The notes: generated from the letters alone by a model not told the origin. Shown: positions 40,884-48,654, counted from the stretch's first letter. The stretch is 64,000 nt of DNA from an uncultured Oscillospiraceae bacterium (GCA_934589705.1 CAKTOH010000001.1:1-64000); one strand, 5' to 3'. Numbers and translations are program-made.

Positions 40884-41009
40884 ATGCTGTATCCGGATGC
40901 GTTGGCTCAGACCCTTCCTATGCTGGGAAAGGGCATGGTCGGTATCTTCCTGGTCATCGGCGCGATTGCTGTGGTCATCTGGCTTCTGAACAAGCTGACA
41001 TCAAAATAA
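40884..41009 (+). CDS. OadG-like 41-residue membrane protein
   Basis: This very short frame starts at ATG 40884 after AAGGAGGTG. It encodes LPMLGKGMVGIFLVIGAIAV then a Trp and NKLTSK: one membrane helix preceded by GKGMVGIF, the N-terminal motif of decarboxylase gamma subunits (OadG). Canonical OadG (about 80-100 residues) continues with a Pro-rich, zinc-binding tail, missing here. It is 14 nt after the OadB-like gene, so the two probably form a minimal membrane complex. Confidence 0.75.
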   Translation: MLYPDALAQTLPMLGKGMVGIFLVIGAIAVVIWLLNKLTSK

Positions 41010-41037
41010 AAAAGAGGGCGGCTCGGATGAGCCGCCC
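41005..41037 (-). terminator. Terminator of the DAHP synthase gene (bidirectional stem)
   Basis: GGGCGGCT-cggatg-AGCCGCCC; on the minus strand it is followed by TCTTTTTTATTTT. It can also serve the OadB/OadG transcript. Confidence 0.85.
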
Positions 41038-41050
41038 TTCCCAATTTTCT

Positions 41051-42079
41051 TCAAAACAGTTCCGCAATTTCTTTCACCAGCCGCTCGGTTTCCGGCCAGC
41101 CGATGCAGGGGTCGGTGATGGACTTGCCGTAAACACCCTCGCCGATCTTTTGGCTGCCGTTTTCCAAGTAGGACTCGATCATAAAGCCCTTGACCATGGA
41201 ACGAATCTGGGCACTGTGGCGGCAGGTGTAGAGCACATCCTTGCAGATTCTGGGCTGCTGGTCATACTTTTTGGCGGAATTGGAGTGATTGGTGTCCACA
41301 ATCAGCGCCATATTCTGAAGCCCCTTGGCCTGATAATTCTGATACAGGTGCTCCAAATCCTCATAGTGGTAGTTGGGAATGGCCTCGCCATGCTTATTCA
41401 CATAGCCCCGGAGAATGGCATGAGCCAGGGGATTGCCGGTGGTGTCCACTTCCCAGCCACGGTAAATAAAGGTGTGTCCGCTCTGGGCGGCCAGAATGGA
41501 ATTGAGCATAACGGAAATGTCTCCGCTGGTGGGGTTCTTCATACCCACCGGTACGGCAATGCCGCTGGAAGTCAGCCGGTGCTCCTGATTTTCCACGCTC
41601 CGGGCCCCCACGGCCACATAGGCAAGCAAATCGGAAAGATACCGGTAATTGTCCGGATACAGCATTTCATCGGCGGTGGACAGGCCGGTTTCCGCCAGCA
41701 CGTTGGTGTGCAGGCGGCGAATGGCAATGACACCCTGGAGCATGTCGGGCTTGCCCTCCGGGTCTGGCTGGTGCAGCAGCCCCTTGTAGCCCGCGCCGGT
41801 GGTTCTGGGTTTGTTGGTGTACACCCGGGGAATCAGCAGAAGCTTGTCCTTCACGGCATCCTGGAGTTTCGCCAGCCGGTGGCAGTAATCCAGCACCGCA
41901 TCCTCCCGATCGGCGGAACAGGGGCCGATGATCAGCACCATCCGATTGTCCTTCCCGGTGAAAATATCCGCAATCTGCCGATCCCTGGCCTCCTTGACCC
42001 GGGCCAGCTCGGCAGTCAAAGGATACTGCTCCTTGATTTCCTTGGGGATGGGCAGCTTACGCTTGAAATTCATATTCAT
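41051..42079 (-). CDS. aroF: 3-deoxy-7-phosphoheptulonate synthase, class I
   Basis: The 342 residues of the AroF/AroG/AroH type carry IIGPCSADREDAVLDYC near 48, PRVYTNKPRTTG near 77, GMKNPTSGD near 183 and IVDTNHSNSAKKYDQQP near 250. It condenses PEP and erythrose-4-phosphate at the entry to aromatic amino acid synthesis. The start at 42079 follows AGAAGAG. Which aromatic product inhibits it cannot be read from the sequence. Monocistronic. Confidence 0.92.
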   Translation of the reverse strand: MNMNFKRKLPIPKEIKEQYPLTAELARVKEARDRQIADIFTGKDNRMVLIIGPCSADREDAVLDYCHRLAKLQDAVKDKLLLIPRVYTNKPRTTGAGYKGLLHQPDPEGKPDMLQGVIAIRRLHTNVLAETGLSTADEMLYPDNYRYLSDLLAYVAVGARSVENQEHRLTSSGIAVPVGMKNPTSGDISVMLNSILAAQSGHTFIYRGWEVDTTGNPLAHAILRGYVNKHGEAIPNYHYEDLEHLYQNYQAKGLQNMALIVDTNHSNSAKKYDQQPRICKDVLYTCRHSAQIRSMVKGFMIESYLENGSQKIGEGVYGKSITDPCIGWPETERLVKEIAELF

Positions 42080-42234
42080 AGAGGTTCTCTTCTTTCTGTG
42101 ATACTTTCCCATATTGTACACCACTTTCCGTCAAAAGGGAAGTCCCAATTGACACGGTATCCTGTTTTCCCATATGGACAAGAAAGCCATTGTGTGGTAT
42201 GCTAACGCTATCTTCAGCAAAGGAAACAAAAGCT

Positions 42235-43833
42235 ATGATACAGAGAATTCCATTCTACAAGGCGGCGGCTCTGACCCTGACGGCGGCGATGCTGGCAGGC
42301 TTTCTGGCAGGCTGCTCCCTGAAAAAGCGGGTCACCAAGGAAACAGACGAGACCACCATCGGCATCGACGTAGCCCGGTATCAGGGCACCATCGACTGGA
42401 CGGCAGTGTCCCACTCCGAGGTGGACTTTGCCATGATCCGGGTGGGCTACCGGGGACGCTCCGATGGGCTGATCAAAGAGGATCCCAACGGTCGGTATAA
42501 CCTTCAGGAGGCGGCAAAAGCGGAGATTCCCATGGGCGCCTATTTCTTCTCCACCGCCATCAGCCAGGAGGAAGCCCAGGAAGAAGCGGACTGGATGGCG
42601 GAAACTCTGGCAGGCTACCCCATTACCTATCCGGTGGTCTATGACTGCGAGGGATTCAAGGAAGAAACCAGCCGCCAGTTCTCCATGACCAAGCAGGAGC
42701 GCACCGACGTGGCGCTGGCCTTCCTGAGTACCATTGAAAAGCACGGCTACGAGGGCATGTTCTATGCCTCAAAGGGGGAGCTGGAAGGGGAGAACGACTG
42801 GGAAACCGCCCGCATTGCGGACAAATACAAAATCTGGGTGGCTCAGTATCCGGCTCAGCCCTACCCGGATACCCCCGCCTCCACCTACAACGGAACCCAT
42901 CAGATGTGGCAGTACACCACAAACGGCGAAATCCGGGGCATTCGCCAGCCGGTGGACATGAACATAGCCTACTTTGGCTATGACGGCATTGAGCCGGCCA
43001 AGAGCAAGAAGACGCCTGCCCAGGCGGAGCCGGACGTGGAGGCCATGATGGACTTCACCGAGGTCAGTGAGCAGGTCACCGCCCGGGACGAAACCAATAT
43101 GCGCAACATCCCCAGCCAGGGGGATGACAGCGTAGTGCTCTTCACTCTGAAAAATGGAGAAATCGCTCAGCGGATCGCCGTCAGCACCAGCGGCTGGTCG
43201 AAAATTCTCTATGAAGGGAACATCTATTACGCCGTGTCCAGCTACCTGACCACAGACCTGGGTTACACGCCGCCGGACGAGAAGACCCTGGAGCAGGAAG
43301 ACGGCATTCAAACCCAGTTTACCGCGGTGAACGATGTGGTGACCGCAAAAAAAGTGGTGAATTTGCGAAAGCTTCCCAGCGTGGAGCACGAGGATGCGGT
43401 GGTGCTGGCTCAGCTTCAGGCGGGGGATACCGCTAAACGGGTGGGCATCAGCGAAAACGGCTGGTCGAAGCTGGAATATCAGGGTATGACCTGCTATGCC
43501 GTCACCAGCTACCTGAAAGAGGTGGGTACCGGAGAAGGGGAGACCCAGCCCACCCAAGCAGCCACTCCCGCCGCCGAACCGACCCAGTCCTCCGGACAGG
43601 TTCAGATTCAGACCCAGTTTGAGGACATTCAGGATCAGGTCACAGCCAAGGTGGAGGTGAATCTGCGATCCTTGCCCAGCGTGGAGGATCCCAACTGCGT
43701 GGTAGTGGCCACTCTGAAAAACGGCGAGATCGTGACCAGAACCGGCATCAACCGGGATGTGGGCTGGTCGAGAGTGATTTACAATGGGCAGACCCTGTAC
43801 TGCGTCAGCAACTATCTGACGGCGGCAGGCTGA
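42235..43833 (+). CDS. GH25 lysozyme lipoprotein with three SH3b domains
   Basis: The 532 residues begin with a lipoprotein signal (LAGFLAGCS, Cys near 24). A GH25 muramidase domain (about 38-235) carries GIDVARYQGTIDW, YPVVYDCEG (DxE) and MWQYT. Three SH3-type repeats follow (about 285-355, 370-445, 465-532), each with VTARdEtNMRniPS-like starts and GWSK/GWSR centres, and a Thr/Pro linker before the last. It should cleave peptidoglycan while tethered to the membrane. AAAGGAAAC precedes the ATG. Confidence 0.9.
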   Translation: MIQRIPFYKAAALTLTAAMLAGFLAGCSLKKRVTKETDETTIGIDVARYQGTIDWTAVSHSEVDFAMIRVGYRGRSDGLIKEDPNGRYNLQEAAKAEIPMGAYFFSTAISQEEAQEEADWMAETLAGYPITYPVVYDCEGFKEETSRQFSMTKQERTDVALAFLSTIEKHGYEGMFYASKGELEGENDWETARIADKYKIWVAQYPAQPYPDTPASTYNGTHQMWQYTTNGEIRGIRQPVDMNIAYFGYDGIEPAKSKKTPAQAEPDVEAMMDFTEVSEQVTARDETNMRNIPSQGDDSVVLFTLKNGEIAQRIAVSTSGWSKILYEGNIYYAVSSYLTTDLGYTPPDEKTLEQEDGIQTQFTAVNDVVTAKKVVNLRKLPSVEHEDAVVLAQLQAGDTAKRVGISENGWSKLEYQGMTCYAVTSYLKEVGTGEGETQPTQAATPAAEPTQSSGQVQIQTQFEDIQDQVTAKVEVNLRSLPSVEDPNCVVVATLKNGEIVTRTGINRDVGWSRVIYNGQTLYCVSNYLTAAG

Positions 43834-43844
43834 AAGAGGCTTCC

Positions 43845-43918
43845 ATGATAAAAATTCGAGAGGGAACCTGGAGGACATCCAGCGGGTTCTGACGTTCCTG
43901 GCGCAGATCAGGGCGGAA
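43845..43918 (+). pseudogene. 5' part of the GNAT gene, out of frame by a 1-nt deletion
   Basis: ATG 43845 reads MIKIREG and then goes off frame. Inserting one base near 43863-43866 gives MIKIREG-NLEDIQRVLTFLAQIRAEMPHPEW, a normal GNAT N-terminus running into the downstream frame. As it stands the ATG frame stops within 16 codons. Confidence 0.7.
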
Positions 43919-44344
43919 ATGCCCCATCCGGAGTGGTTCTGCCTGGATACGCCGGAGGAATTCCGGCAGCGAATGGAAAACGGCAGTATGCGGCTGTGGG
44001 TCGCGGAGGATGCGCAACGGCTGGCAGGGATATTTACGGTGGTCTATCCGGGCACCTCGCCGATCAACTACGGCTGGAAGCTGAATCTGCCGGAGGAAGA
44101 TCTGCCGCGGGTCGTGAATATGGATACCGCCGCGGTGCACCCGGATTACCGGGGACAGGGCTTGCAGCGCAGGCTTATGGAGACGGCGGAAAGGGAACTG
44201 GGGCCGGGAAAAATTCTCTTATGCACCATCCATCCGGATAACCGATACAGCCTGCGCAATGCCCTGACAGCGGGCTACGAAATCCAGGCAACCCTGCCAA
44301 TGTACGGCTCCATTCGACATCTTCTGAGAAAAGACAGCAAATAG
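43919..44344 (+). CDS. GNAT family N-acetyltransferase (5' truncated or frameshifted)
   Basis: The 141 residues carry the acetyl-CoA loop VHPDYRGQGLQRRLMETAE near 75 and LLCTIHPDNRYSLRNALTAGYE near 98. The internal ATG at 43919 lacks the first strand; the natural start appears to be 43845, separated by a single-base deletion. Substrate unknown. The product may be non-functional, or the deletion could be a sequencing error. Confidence 0.75.
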   Translation: MPHPEWFCLDTPEEFRQRMENGSMRLWVAEDAQRLAGIFTVVYPGTSPINYGWKLNLPEEDLPRVVNMDTAAVHPDYRGQGLQRRLMETAERELGPGKILLCTIHPDNRYSLRNALTAGYEIQATLPMYGSIRHLLRKDSK

Positions 44345-44357
44345 CCAAAAATAACTA

Positions 44358-44386
44358 TTGACAAACCGCTTTGCCTGTGATATCAT
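44358..44386 (+). promoter_or_regulatory. Promoter of tRNA-Leu
   Basis: TTGACA, 17-bp spacer, TATCAT, 30 nt before the tRNA. Confidence 0.88.
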
Positions 44387-44416
44387 AAGCAAGTCGTTGA
44401 GAGACGGCACGCATAT

Positions 44417-44504
44417 GGGCGAGTGGTGGAATTGGTAGACTCGCTAGATTCAGGTTCTAGTGTTCACTGCGGACGTGCGGGTTCAAGTCCCGCCTCGCCC
44501 ACCA
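44417..44504 (+). tRNA. tRNA-Leu (anticodon CAG)
   Basis: 88-nt class II tRNA. Acceptor GGGCGAG/CTCGCCC; anticodon stem-loop CTAGA-TTCAGGT-TCTAG gives CAG (codon CUG). A long variable arm follows, then T-arm GCGGG-TTCAAGT-CCCGC and an encoded CCA. Confidence 0.95.
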
Positions 44505-44505
44505 A

Positions 44506-44537
44506 AGAGACATCCCTTTTGGGGTGTCTCTTTTTTT
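44506..44537 (+). terminator. Terminator of tRNA-Leu
   Basis: GAGACAtCCC/GGGgTGTCTC with a short T loop, followed by seven T. Unlike the other two tRNAs, no tRNA-end element follows. Confidence 0.85.
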
Positions 44538-44589
44538 GTTGCCGATTCAAAAGGGGAGAGGGGAGACCCACTCGTCCAGAACCATTATG

Positions 44590-44623
44590 ATGAAAGCCCA
44601 GGTATCCATGCCTGGGCTTTCAT
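44590..44623 (-). terminator. Terminator of the XRE gene
   Basis: ATGAAAGCCCAGG/CCTGGGCTTTCAT, an 8-nt loop and 13-bp stem just past the stop at 44632. The T tract is weak. Confidence 0.65.
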
Positions 44624-44631
44624 ATTCTCTA

Positions 44632-45027
44632 TTAAAATATAATGGCTCCCAGAAGCAGCCCCAGCGCAAAGCAGACGATGCCCAGAGCCAGATATTCCAG
44701 TGGATTTCGCCGATATTTGACCCGAACGATCCGGCGAATCACCGGCTTTTCCACCACTTTTTCGACCTCTACCACCCGATCTTCTTTTTTTACCAGGTTT
44801 ACAACAATAGGCGCTTCCTCATAAACCGGTTTGACGCCGGTAGCCAGATAGGCTACCTCCGTATCCAGAAGGTCTGCCAGCTGAATCAGGTGGATGGTGT
44901 CCGGACTGGATTGATCGTTTTCCCATTTACTGATGGCCTGCCGGGACACGGATAGGGCACTGGCCAGATCTCCCTGCGACAGGTTCTTCTGGGCGCGCAG
45001 CTCTGAAATTCTCTCTCCAATTGACAT
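44632..45027 (-). CDS. XRE-family transcriptional regulator with C-terminal membrane helix
   Basis: The 131 residues have an N-terminal HTH_3 domain (about 5-60; LSQGDLASALSVSRQAISKWEN). A charged linker with repeated Val/Glu (VVEVEKVVEKPVIRRIVRVKYRR) and one hydrophobic C-terminal helix (about 112-131) follow. This is a membrane-tethered repressor layout, perhaps sensing an envelope signal. Its target is not evident. Confidence 0.82.
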   Translation of the reverse strand: MSIGERISELRAQKNLSQGDLASALSVSRQAISKWENDQSSPDTIHLIQLADLLDTEVAYLATGVKPVYEEAPIVVNLVKKEDRVVEVEKVVEKPVIRRIVRVKYRRNPLEYLALGIVCFALGLLLGAIIF

Positions 45028-45075
45028 TATTCTACCTCAAATCTTGTCAACTATTGGTTGCATCTTAGAAAACAC

Positions 45076-46077
45076 TCAACTTTTATCGAAATCAAGCTTT
45101 GACAAAGGATTTGCCTCGGCGGCAATTTTCAGCTCGGTGCTTTCAATGTGGGTGTAGATCTGGGTAGTGTTCAGATTCTCATGGCCCAGAACCTCTTGGA
45201 CGGTTTTTACGTCCACACCGCCGGAGAGCATCATGGTTGCGGCAGTGTGCCGCAGCTTATGAGCGGAGAACTGGGTAGAGTCCAATCCGGCCTGCAAAAG
45301 GGCCTTTTTTACCAGTCGATGGACAGCGGTAACGCTGATTCGGTTCTTGTCCCTGGAGCCGAACAGAGCCCGATTGTCGGACAGCTCGATTTGCTTGCGT
45401 TCCTCCAGATAGGCATCGATGGCTTTCCGGCAGGCGGAACCGAAGTACACAAATCGCTCCTTGTTGCCTTTGCCGACGACCCGAATCCGATCCTCATACA
45501 CATCCGTCAGATTCAGACCCACCAGCTCGCTGCGCCGGATGCCGCAGTTGAGAAACAGCATCAGGATCGCGTAATCCCGTTTCTCATTCTGTCCGGAAAC
45601 CGCCTGCAAAAGAGCCGCCGATTGGTCTAAAGTCAGGTACTTCGGCAGACTTTTTCGCAGCTTGGGATACTCCAGCTCGGCCACGGGATTTTCCTCCAGC
45701 TGCTTGGTACGCACCGTCAGATATTTATAGAAGGATTTAATGGAAGAAAGCTTCCGGGCCCGGGCCGTGGCTGAGATGCCGTAGTCCGGCGCTGAGGACT
45801 CCGGGTTCACGGCTCGGTCATTGGCAAGATAGGATAGGAAGTCGAAAACATCTGAGGTGTCGATTTCCCGGATGAAGTCAAGATTCACGTCCCGAATGTC
45901 GATGGTATCCAAATCTGTGTTCACCGGCATGTCGCCGCGCATGAGCTTGACAAACCGCAGGAACATGCGAAGATCCAAATAGTATTCGGAAATGGTCAGT
46001 TGGGATTGTCCCATGATATTTTCGTGGTAGATGAGAAACTCCCGCAGTACCTGCGGGCAATCGGAATAACGCTTCAT
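45076..46077 (-). CDS. Tyrosine recombinase, XerC-like
   Basis: The 333 residues have an N-terminal SAM-like core-binding domain (about 8-130) and a catalytic domain with all expected residues: Arg in CGIRRSEL, Lys in VVGKGNKERFV, HKLRH, and LGHENLNTTQIYTH with the nucleophile Tyr. TTGGAGG precedes ATG 46077. A 32-nt perfect inverted repeat overlaps its promoter -35. A second recombinase (50223-51098) looks like XerD, so this may be XerC for chromosome dimer resolution; no phage genes surround it. Confidence 0.88.
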   Translation of the reverse strand: MKRYSDCPQVLREFLIYHENIMGQSQLTISEYYLDLRMFLRFVKLMRGDMPVNTDLDTIDIRDVNLDFIREIDTSDVFDFLSYLANDRAVNPESSAPDYGISATARARKLSSIKSFYKYLTVRTKQLEENPVAELEYPKLRKSLPKYLTLDQSAALLQAVSGQNEKRDYAILMLFLNCGIRRSELVGLNLTDVYEDRIRVVGKGNKERFVYFGSACRKAIDAYLEERKQIELSDNRALFGSRDKNRISVTAVHRLVKKALLQAGLDSTQFSAHKLRHTAATMMLSGGVDVKTVQEVLGHENLNTTQIYTHIESTELKIAAEANPLSKLDFDKS

Positions 46078-46117
46078 AGAATGCCTCCAAGAAAGCCAAT
46101 CTGGCTTTGATGACCTG

Positions 46118-46170
46118 ATTATAACACATTTGGACTTCGAACGCAACAAAATTTTTATTTTGTTGCGTTC
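46118..46170 (-). promoter_or_regulatory. Promoter of the recombinase gene inside a 14-bp inverted repeat
   Basis: Minus strand -35 TTGCGT (46141-46146), 17-bp spacer, -10 TATAAT (46118-46123). The -35 sits in one arm of GAACGCAACAAAAT-tttt-ATTTTGTTGCGTTC (46139-46170), suggesting an operator or a recombination/hairpin site. Confidence 0.7.
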
Positions 46171-46289
46171 ACTATGTTCAACAGTATCCAGCCCTTCAGG
46201 CGGGTCTTCGCTCCCCCAATGGCAGCGTTATCTCTTTCGGGCAGGCTTCCCATTCGCTTAAGGATACCAAAACCGACAGAGGAAATGGC

Positions 46290-46316
46290 AAAATCGGAAA
46301 TCTGCCGATTTTTTTC
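46290..46316 (+). terminator. Terminator-like hairpin before the pfkA promoter
   Basis: AAATCGG-aaatctg-CCGATTT then T run. It could insulate pfkA from upstream readthrough. Confidence 0.55.
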
Positions 46317-46344
46317 TTTACATTTTTCAATTTTGCGATAGAAT
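46317..46344 (+). promoter_or_regulatory. Promoter of pfkA
   Basis: TTTACA, 16-bp spacer, TAGAAT, 34 nt before the ATG. Confidence 0.75.
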
Positions 46345-46378
46345 AGAGATGTACCTAAATTGAATGGAGGATCAATTT

Positions 46379-47350
46379 ATGAGCGTAAAAAGAATTGGCG
46401 TCCTTACCAGCGGCGGTGACGCTCCCGGCATGAACCCCTGCGTCCGGGCTGTTGTCCGTACTGCGTTGTATCATGGCTTGGAATGCTATGGAATCCGCCG
46501 TGGCTGGAACGGTCTGATTTCCGGTGATGTGGTCAAGCTGGATGAAAAGAGTGTCTCTCACACCATTAACCGTGGTGGTACGATCCTCTATACTGCCCGC
46601 AGCAGCGAATTTATGACCGAGGAAGGTCAGCGCAAGGCCGTGTCCACCTGCAAATTTCTGGGCCTGGACAGCATCATTGCCATCGGCGGCGACGGTACCT
46701 TCCGGGGTGCTCTGGCGCTGAGTAAGTTCGGAATCAATGTGATCGGCATCCCCGGCACCATCGATAACGACATCAGCTGTACCAACTACTGCATTGGCTT
46801 TGATACCGCTGCCAACACTGCCATTGAGTGTATCGATAAGCTCCGGGATACCATGCAGTCCCACGAGCGCTGCTCCGTGGTGGAGGTCATGGGCCGCAAC
46901 GCCGGTTATCTGGCCATGTATGTGGGCCTGGCGGTGGGCGCAACTGCCGTCCTGGTGCCTGAAGAGCAGATTGACTTTGAACGGGATGTGGTGGAAAAAA
47001 TCCGTAAGGCTCGGCTCAACGGTTTCACCCACTATATGATTGTGGTAGCCGAGGGTGCCGGTAAGGCAACGGATATCGCCGCCAAGATCAAGGATGCTAC
47101 CGATCTGGATCCCCGGGTGACCGTCCTGGGTCACATTCAGCGGGGCGGCTCCCCCACCGGCCGTGACCGGGTCAATGCCACCAAGATGGGCTATCTGGCG
47201 GTGGAGCTGCTGCTTCAGGGCAAGACCAACCGGATCGTCTGCACCCACGACGGTAACTTTACCGATGTGGACATTGATGAGGGTCTGGCCATGCACAAGG
47301 GCATTCAGCAGATGGAGGTCGACGTTCTGGCTGCCATGACGGGCATCTGA
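46379..47350 (+). CDS. pfkA: ATP-dependent 6-phosphofructokinase
   Basis: The 323 residues carry GVLTSGGDAPGMN at the N-terminus, IGGDGTFRGA near 102, PGTIDNDI near 123 (Gly before TID marks ATP rather than pyrophosphate use), the MGRNAGYLA motif near 170 and GHIQRGGSPTGRDR near 250. It phosphorylates fructose-6-phosphate. ATG 46379 follows GGAGG by about 9 nt. Monocistronic with its own terminator; pyk is elsewhere in the window. Confidence 0.95.
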   Translation: MSVKRIGVLTSGGDAPGMNPCVRAVVRTALYHGLECYGIRRGWNGLISGDVVKLDEKSVSHTINRGGTILYTARSSEFMTEEGQRKAVSTCKFLGLDSIIAIGGDGTFRGALALSKFGINVIGIPGTIDNDISCTNYCIGFDTAANTAIECIDKLRDTMQSHERCSVVEVMGRNAGYLAMYVGLAVGATAVLVPEEQIDFERDVVEKIRKARLNGFTHYMIVVAEGAGKATDIAAKIKDATDLDPRVTVLGHIQRGGSPTGRDRVNATKMGYLAVELLLQGKTNRIVCTHDGNFTDVDIDEGLAMHKGIQQMEVDVLAAMTGI

Positions 47351-47387
47351 GCGCATCCCCTCTCCCCTTTTACATCATTCTGTATTG

Positions 47388-47425
47388 AAAAGCGCACTGC
47401 TTCATGCAAGCAGTGCGCTTTTTGC
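47388..47425 (+). terminator. Terminator of pfkA
   Basis: AAAGCGCACTGCTT-catgc-AAGCAGTGCGCTTT followed by TT. Confidence 0.9.
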
Positions 47426-47432
47426 GTGTTTA

Positions 47433-47652
47433 GGGAACCTCTGATTAAATCGGCAAGAGCTGGGAGCGAGAGATTTTTCTCTAGCCGAAGGCTTCAAAAG
47501 TGGAGGAATACTGTATGTACCCGCAAGGGGTATGCCGCATCCGTAAGCCAGCTTGCGCTGGCAACGGCTGCGCTATATTTCCCACTTTTGAAGCTGCACG
47601 GATAGGGAAAAAGATCCGCTATCCAGCCGCAGACGATTTATTCAGAGGTCCC
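47433..47652 (-). repeat. Structured intergenic repeat, copy B (220 nt, inverted)
   Basis: The reverse complement aligns with copy A from end to end, with the same core (GGAAATATAGCGCAGCCGTT; ACAGTATTCC) but a different stem, GCTTCAAAAGTGG/CCACTTTTGAAGC, and a different tetraloop (GCAA for GCGC). Ends GGGAACCTCTGATTAAAT / ATTTATTCAGAGGTCCC. TTA flanks both sides; the right TTA is the stop codon of the neighbouring minus-strand gene. Confidence 0.85.
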
Positions 47653-48654
47653 TTAGACTTCCGGAACCGGGAGACAGGTTCCGTCCCGCAACTGAACATA
47701 ATCCGCTTCCCGGATGTCTACGGGACAGTCCAGGGTGTAGGTTGCGCTGCCATTCGGGTCGTAAAACAGCGGATATGCCCCCACCCGGTTGCCGTCCTTC
47801 AGAACTACAACGGCATCTTCCAGACAGCCCCGCCCCAGATAATCCTGAGACCCCGGTTCAAATTCCACATCCATGCCCAGAGCCCGGAGCTTCCAGGAGG
47901 TCAGCGTGAGGGACACCCCCGGATAGTCCTGACTGACCGTCGTAACCGACTCTGTCAAAAGCTCTGTCTGCTCCCGGCTCAGGTGATTGAACACGATTTC
48001 GAAGTCCCACTCCCCTTCCTGCAACCGTTTCAAAGGCTCACCAAAGGGGTTAGCTTCCAGGTCAGTCAGATGCAGAATATAGGGCACTCCGGCCTCGAAG
48101 GGCGTTTCCGAAGAAAGGGACTGCTCCAGCCAGAGCAGAATGGAAACACTGTCCCCTTCCGATACCGAAGACCACAAGCCCTGGATGTAGGGACTTTCCT
48201 CCTGAGCCGTTCTTCCCTTCCGGAAAAACACGGCTTCTTTGCCGGTGCCGTCTGCCAGGGGTCGAGGCAGGAAACCGACGCTGTACATTCCTCTCAGCCC
48301 AGGCCCCTCCAGCCGGAGGCGGATGCAGGCGGTGCGCTCCTCGGCAAGGGCAGATTCCAGGGTAAGCCGGTAGTGACCCACGGTCACGCTCTGCCCTCCG
48401 ATGGGCTGCACGTTTTCTTCAATGTATGCGGCTTGCCCCTGGCTGAGAGGCTGACCGTTCAGCCGCCCGAAGAAGCTCTGAAACCATTGGGCCTGCGTCA
48501 GCACCGCATAGGAGCAGCCCGCCAGCAGAAGCAGCGCGGCCACCAGCACCGCAATGGCGATTCGCTTCCGGCGGCTGGGTATCGGCCGCTCTGTTTCCGC
48601 GTAAAATGTCTCGTCAATGTCGCCCAATACCGCCAGTAAGTCTCTTCCGGTCAT
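47653..48654 (-). CDS. Membrane-anchored anti-sigma-like protein (DUF4179-like), second copy
   Basis: The 333 residues have a cytoplasmic N-terminus (about 1-31), a membrane helix (IAIAVLVAALLLLAGCSYAVL) and a large outer domain (GQSVTVGHYRLTLESALAEERTACIRLRL). It overlaps the sigma gene by 4 nt, like the pair at 572-2022. I infer an anti-sigma role. Its stop codon coincides with the edge of repeat B. Confidence 0.7.
   Translation of the reverse strand: MTGRDLLAVLGDIDETFYAETERPIPSRRKRIAIAVLVAALLLLAGCSYAVLTQAQWFQSFFGRLNGQPLSQGQAAYIEENVQPIGGQSVTVGHYRLTLESALAEERTACIRLRLEGPGLRGMYSVGFLPRPLADGTGKEAVFFRKGRTAQEESPYIQGLWSSVSEGDSVSILLWLEQSLSSETPFEAGVPYILHLTDLEANPFGEPLKRLQEGEWDFEIVFNHLSREQTELLTESVTTVSQDYPGVSLTLTSWKLRALGMDVEFEPGSQDYLGRGCLEDAVVVLKDGNRVGAYPLFYDPNGSATYTLDCPVDIREADYVQLRDGTCLPVPEV

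Noticed and set aside
45076-46077. Integrase of a prophage or genomic island
   Set aside because: Both tyrosine recombinases lie among housekeeping genes with no phage, conjugation or attachment-site features. Xer function is more likely.
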